Positions 4,866-5,688 of a DNA stretch of 5,688 bases are shown piece after piece. Each line of letters starts with the position of its first letter. Position 1 is the stretch's first letter. The DNA is taken from contig JAPTWR010000148.1 in assembly GCA_028065135.1 (NCBI GenBank), positions 1 to 5,688 of the forward strand, written 5' to 3'. The position numbers and the translations under genes were made by a program. The stretch comes from Acidithiobacillus sp. Lineage in GTDB: Bacteria; Pseudomonadota; Gammaproteobacteria; Acidithiobacillales; Acidithiobacillaceae. Under the pieces are notes generated by a model that worked only from the letters and a program-made list of their open reading frames with translations, ran no database searches and was not told the origin of the DNA.

Positions 4866-5688
4866 ATGGATGACGAACTCCCGCGGCGCCGGGAGAAATT
4901 CCCCTTCGGCCTCGCCCATCTGGGGCTCGATGCGGTGGAACGGGAGATCCCTGCCGACGAGCCGCCGCCATTGGCGCCCAATGCCGCACTGACGCAGATC
5001 GGCAAGGATATACGCCGCTGGGATGCCCGGAACAAAGTCACGGGCGCGGCCCTATATACGGTGGATGTGCATCCGCCGGGAATGCTCCATGCGGCGGTGT
5101 TGCGCTCGCCTTTGCCCCATGCCCGCATTCGCTCCCTGGATCTTTCCCCGGCCGCCGCGCTGCCCGGCGTCCATGCGGTCCTGACCGTGGTGGAGCCCCC
5201 GGCGGATGGCGCCTCCATGGTGCTCCGCTATGTCGGCCAACCCGTCGCCGCCCTGGCGGCGGACACGCCGGCACTGGCGGAAGCGGCGCTGCGCCTGATC
5301 CGAGTGGAGTACGAGCCCCTGCCCTTCGTCGTGGACCTCGAGGGGGCCAGGCAGGCGGATGCGCCCCTTGTTTACCCGAACGGCGAACGGGAGAATATCC
5401 CCTCGGCCGGCCTGCCCGCGGCAGCCGGTGATCTCCCCATCGCTGGCAATATCCGGGGGCCCGAGAGCAAAGGCAGCCGCGGCGACATCGATGCCGGTTT
5501 CGCCGCCGCCGAGATCGTGGTAGACGGAACCTATCATACCCAGGTCCAGACCCATTGCTGCCTGGAACCCCATGCCATCGTCGCGGCCTGGCACGAGGAC
5601 GGTCTCGACGTCTGGATGTCCACCCAATTCACCGCCGGCGTGCGCGCCCAGTTGGCCCGCCATTTCCAATTGCCCCTTTCCCGCGTCC
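4866..5688 (+). CDS. Molybdopterin-binding catalytic subunit of a xanthine dehydrogenase/aldehyde oxidoreductase-family enzyme (3' end outside window)
   Basis: The frame runs uninterrupted from ATG 4866 to the right edge, giving 274 N-terminal residues of a protein that usually has 700-800. RRWDARNKVTGAALYTVD (50-67) matches the opening of the aldehyde oxidase/xanthine dehydrogenase a/b hammerhead domain (RxDxxxKVTGxAxY). LHAAVLRSPLPHARI (74-88), YVGQPVAALAA (122-132) and VEYEPLPFVVD (147-157) continue that domain. The linker SKGSRGDIDAGFAAAEIVVDGTY and the conserved LEPH (233-236) open the molybdopterin-binding domain. Cofactor loops and the catalytic glutamate lie beyond the window. About 45 residues precede the hammerhead, rich in charge and proline (REKFPFG, DEPPPLAPN), longer than in many relatives and without a twin-arginine signal. 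The substrate cannot be deduced: aldehyde, purine or N-heterocycle are all possible. It follows the iron-sulfur gene by two bases, so the FAD subunit gene is not between them. G+C is very high here, like the preceding gene. Confidence 0.92.
   Translation, partial: MDDELPRRREKFPFGLAHLGLDAVEREIPADEPPPLAPNAALTQIGKDIRRWDARNKVTGAALYTVDVHPPGMLHAAVLRSPLPHARIRSLDLSPAAALPGVHAVLTVVEPPADGASMVLRYVGQPVAALAADTPALAEAALRLIRVEYEPLPFVVDLEGARQADAPLVYPNGERENIPSAGLPAAAGDLPIAGNIRGPESKGSRGDIDAGFAAAEIVVDGTYHTQVQTHCCLEPHAIVAAWHEDGLDVWMSTQFTAGVRAQLARHFQLPLSRV

Noticed and set aside
4264..4989. 241-codon antisense frame opposite the iron-sulfur subunit gene
   Set aside because: Long antisense frames are common opposite GC-rich genes. 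The + strand frame has all eight cluster cysteines, and the antisense translation has no family features.
5052..5669. 205-codon antisense frame opposite the molybdenum subunit gene
   Set aside because: The + strand frame is uninterrupted and carries family motifs through this interval; the antisense product is a glycine-rich shadow.

Overview
The window looks like a chromosomal or accessory segment of a moderately GC-rich Gram-negative bacterium. The YajR-like transporter closely resembles proteobacterial YajR proteins. The mix of tandem ClC genes, YajR and a molybdenum hydroxylase would suit an acidophile such as Acidithiobacillus, but that assignment is an impression and not proven here. 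All credible genes lie on the + strand.

Layout. Positions 2-556 hold the 3' end of a ClC chloride channel/transporter gene with C-terminal CBS domains. Thirteen bases later a second, complete ClC gene without CBS domains begins at a TTG codon (570-1955). The two were probably co-transcribed. The second protein keeps the gating glutamate but carries channel-like substitutions. The 304-base gap 1956-2259 holds two tight inverted repeats sitting on a possible promoter, a possible 41-codon membrane micro-ORF, and a second candidate promoter before the next gene. Positions 2260-3657 encode a complete YajR-type major facilitator protein with its C-terminal YAM-like domain.

Positions 3658-4335 are a patchwork. 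They comprise a gene-poor stretch with an imperfect inverted repeat, a very AT-rich gene for a small two-helix membrane protein (3879-4088), and what looks like a scrap of a DDE transposase (4105-4245). This suggests insertion and decay at the boundary between two gene blocks.

From 4336 composition jumps to very high GC and a molybdenum hydroxylase operon begins. It starts with a [2Fe-2S] subunit (4336-4863), followed two bases later by the molybdopterin-binding catalytic subunit (4866 to the right edge, incomplete). Together they should form part of a xanthine dehydrogenase/aldehyde oxidoreductase-type enzyme. An FAD subunit, if present, must lie outside the window. The left block (anion and small-molecule transport) and the right block (redox enzyme) have no evident functional connection. 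No rRNA, tRNA, CRISPR array or convincing rho-independent terminator was seen.
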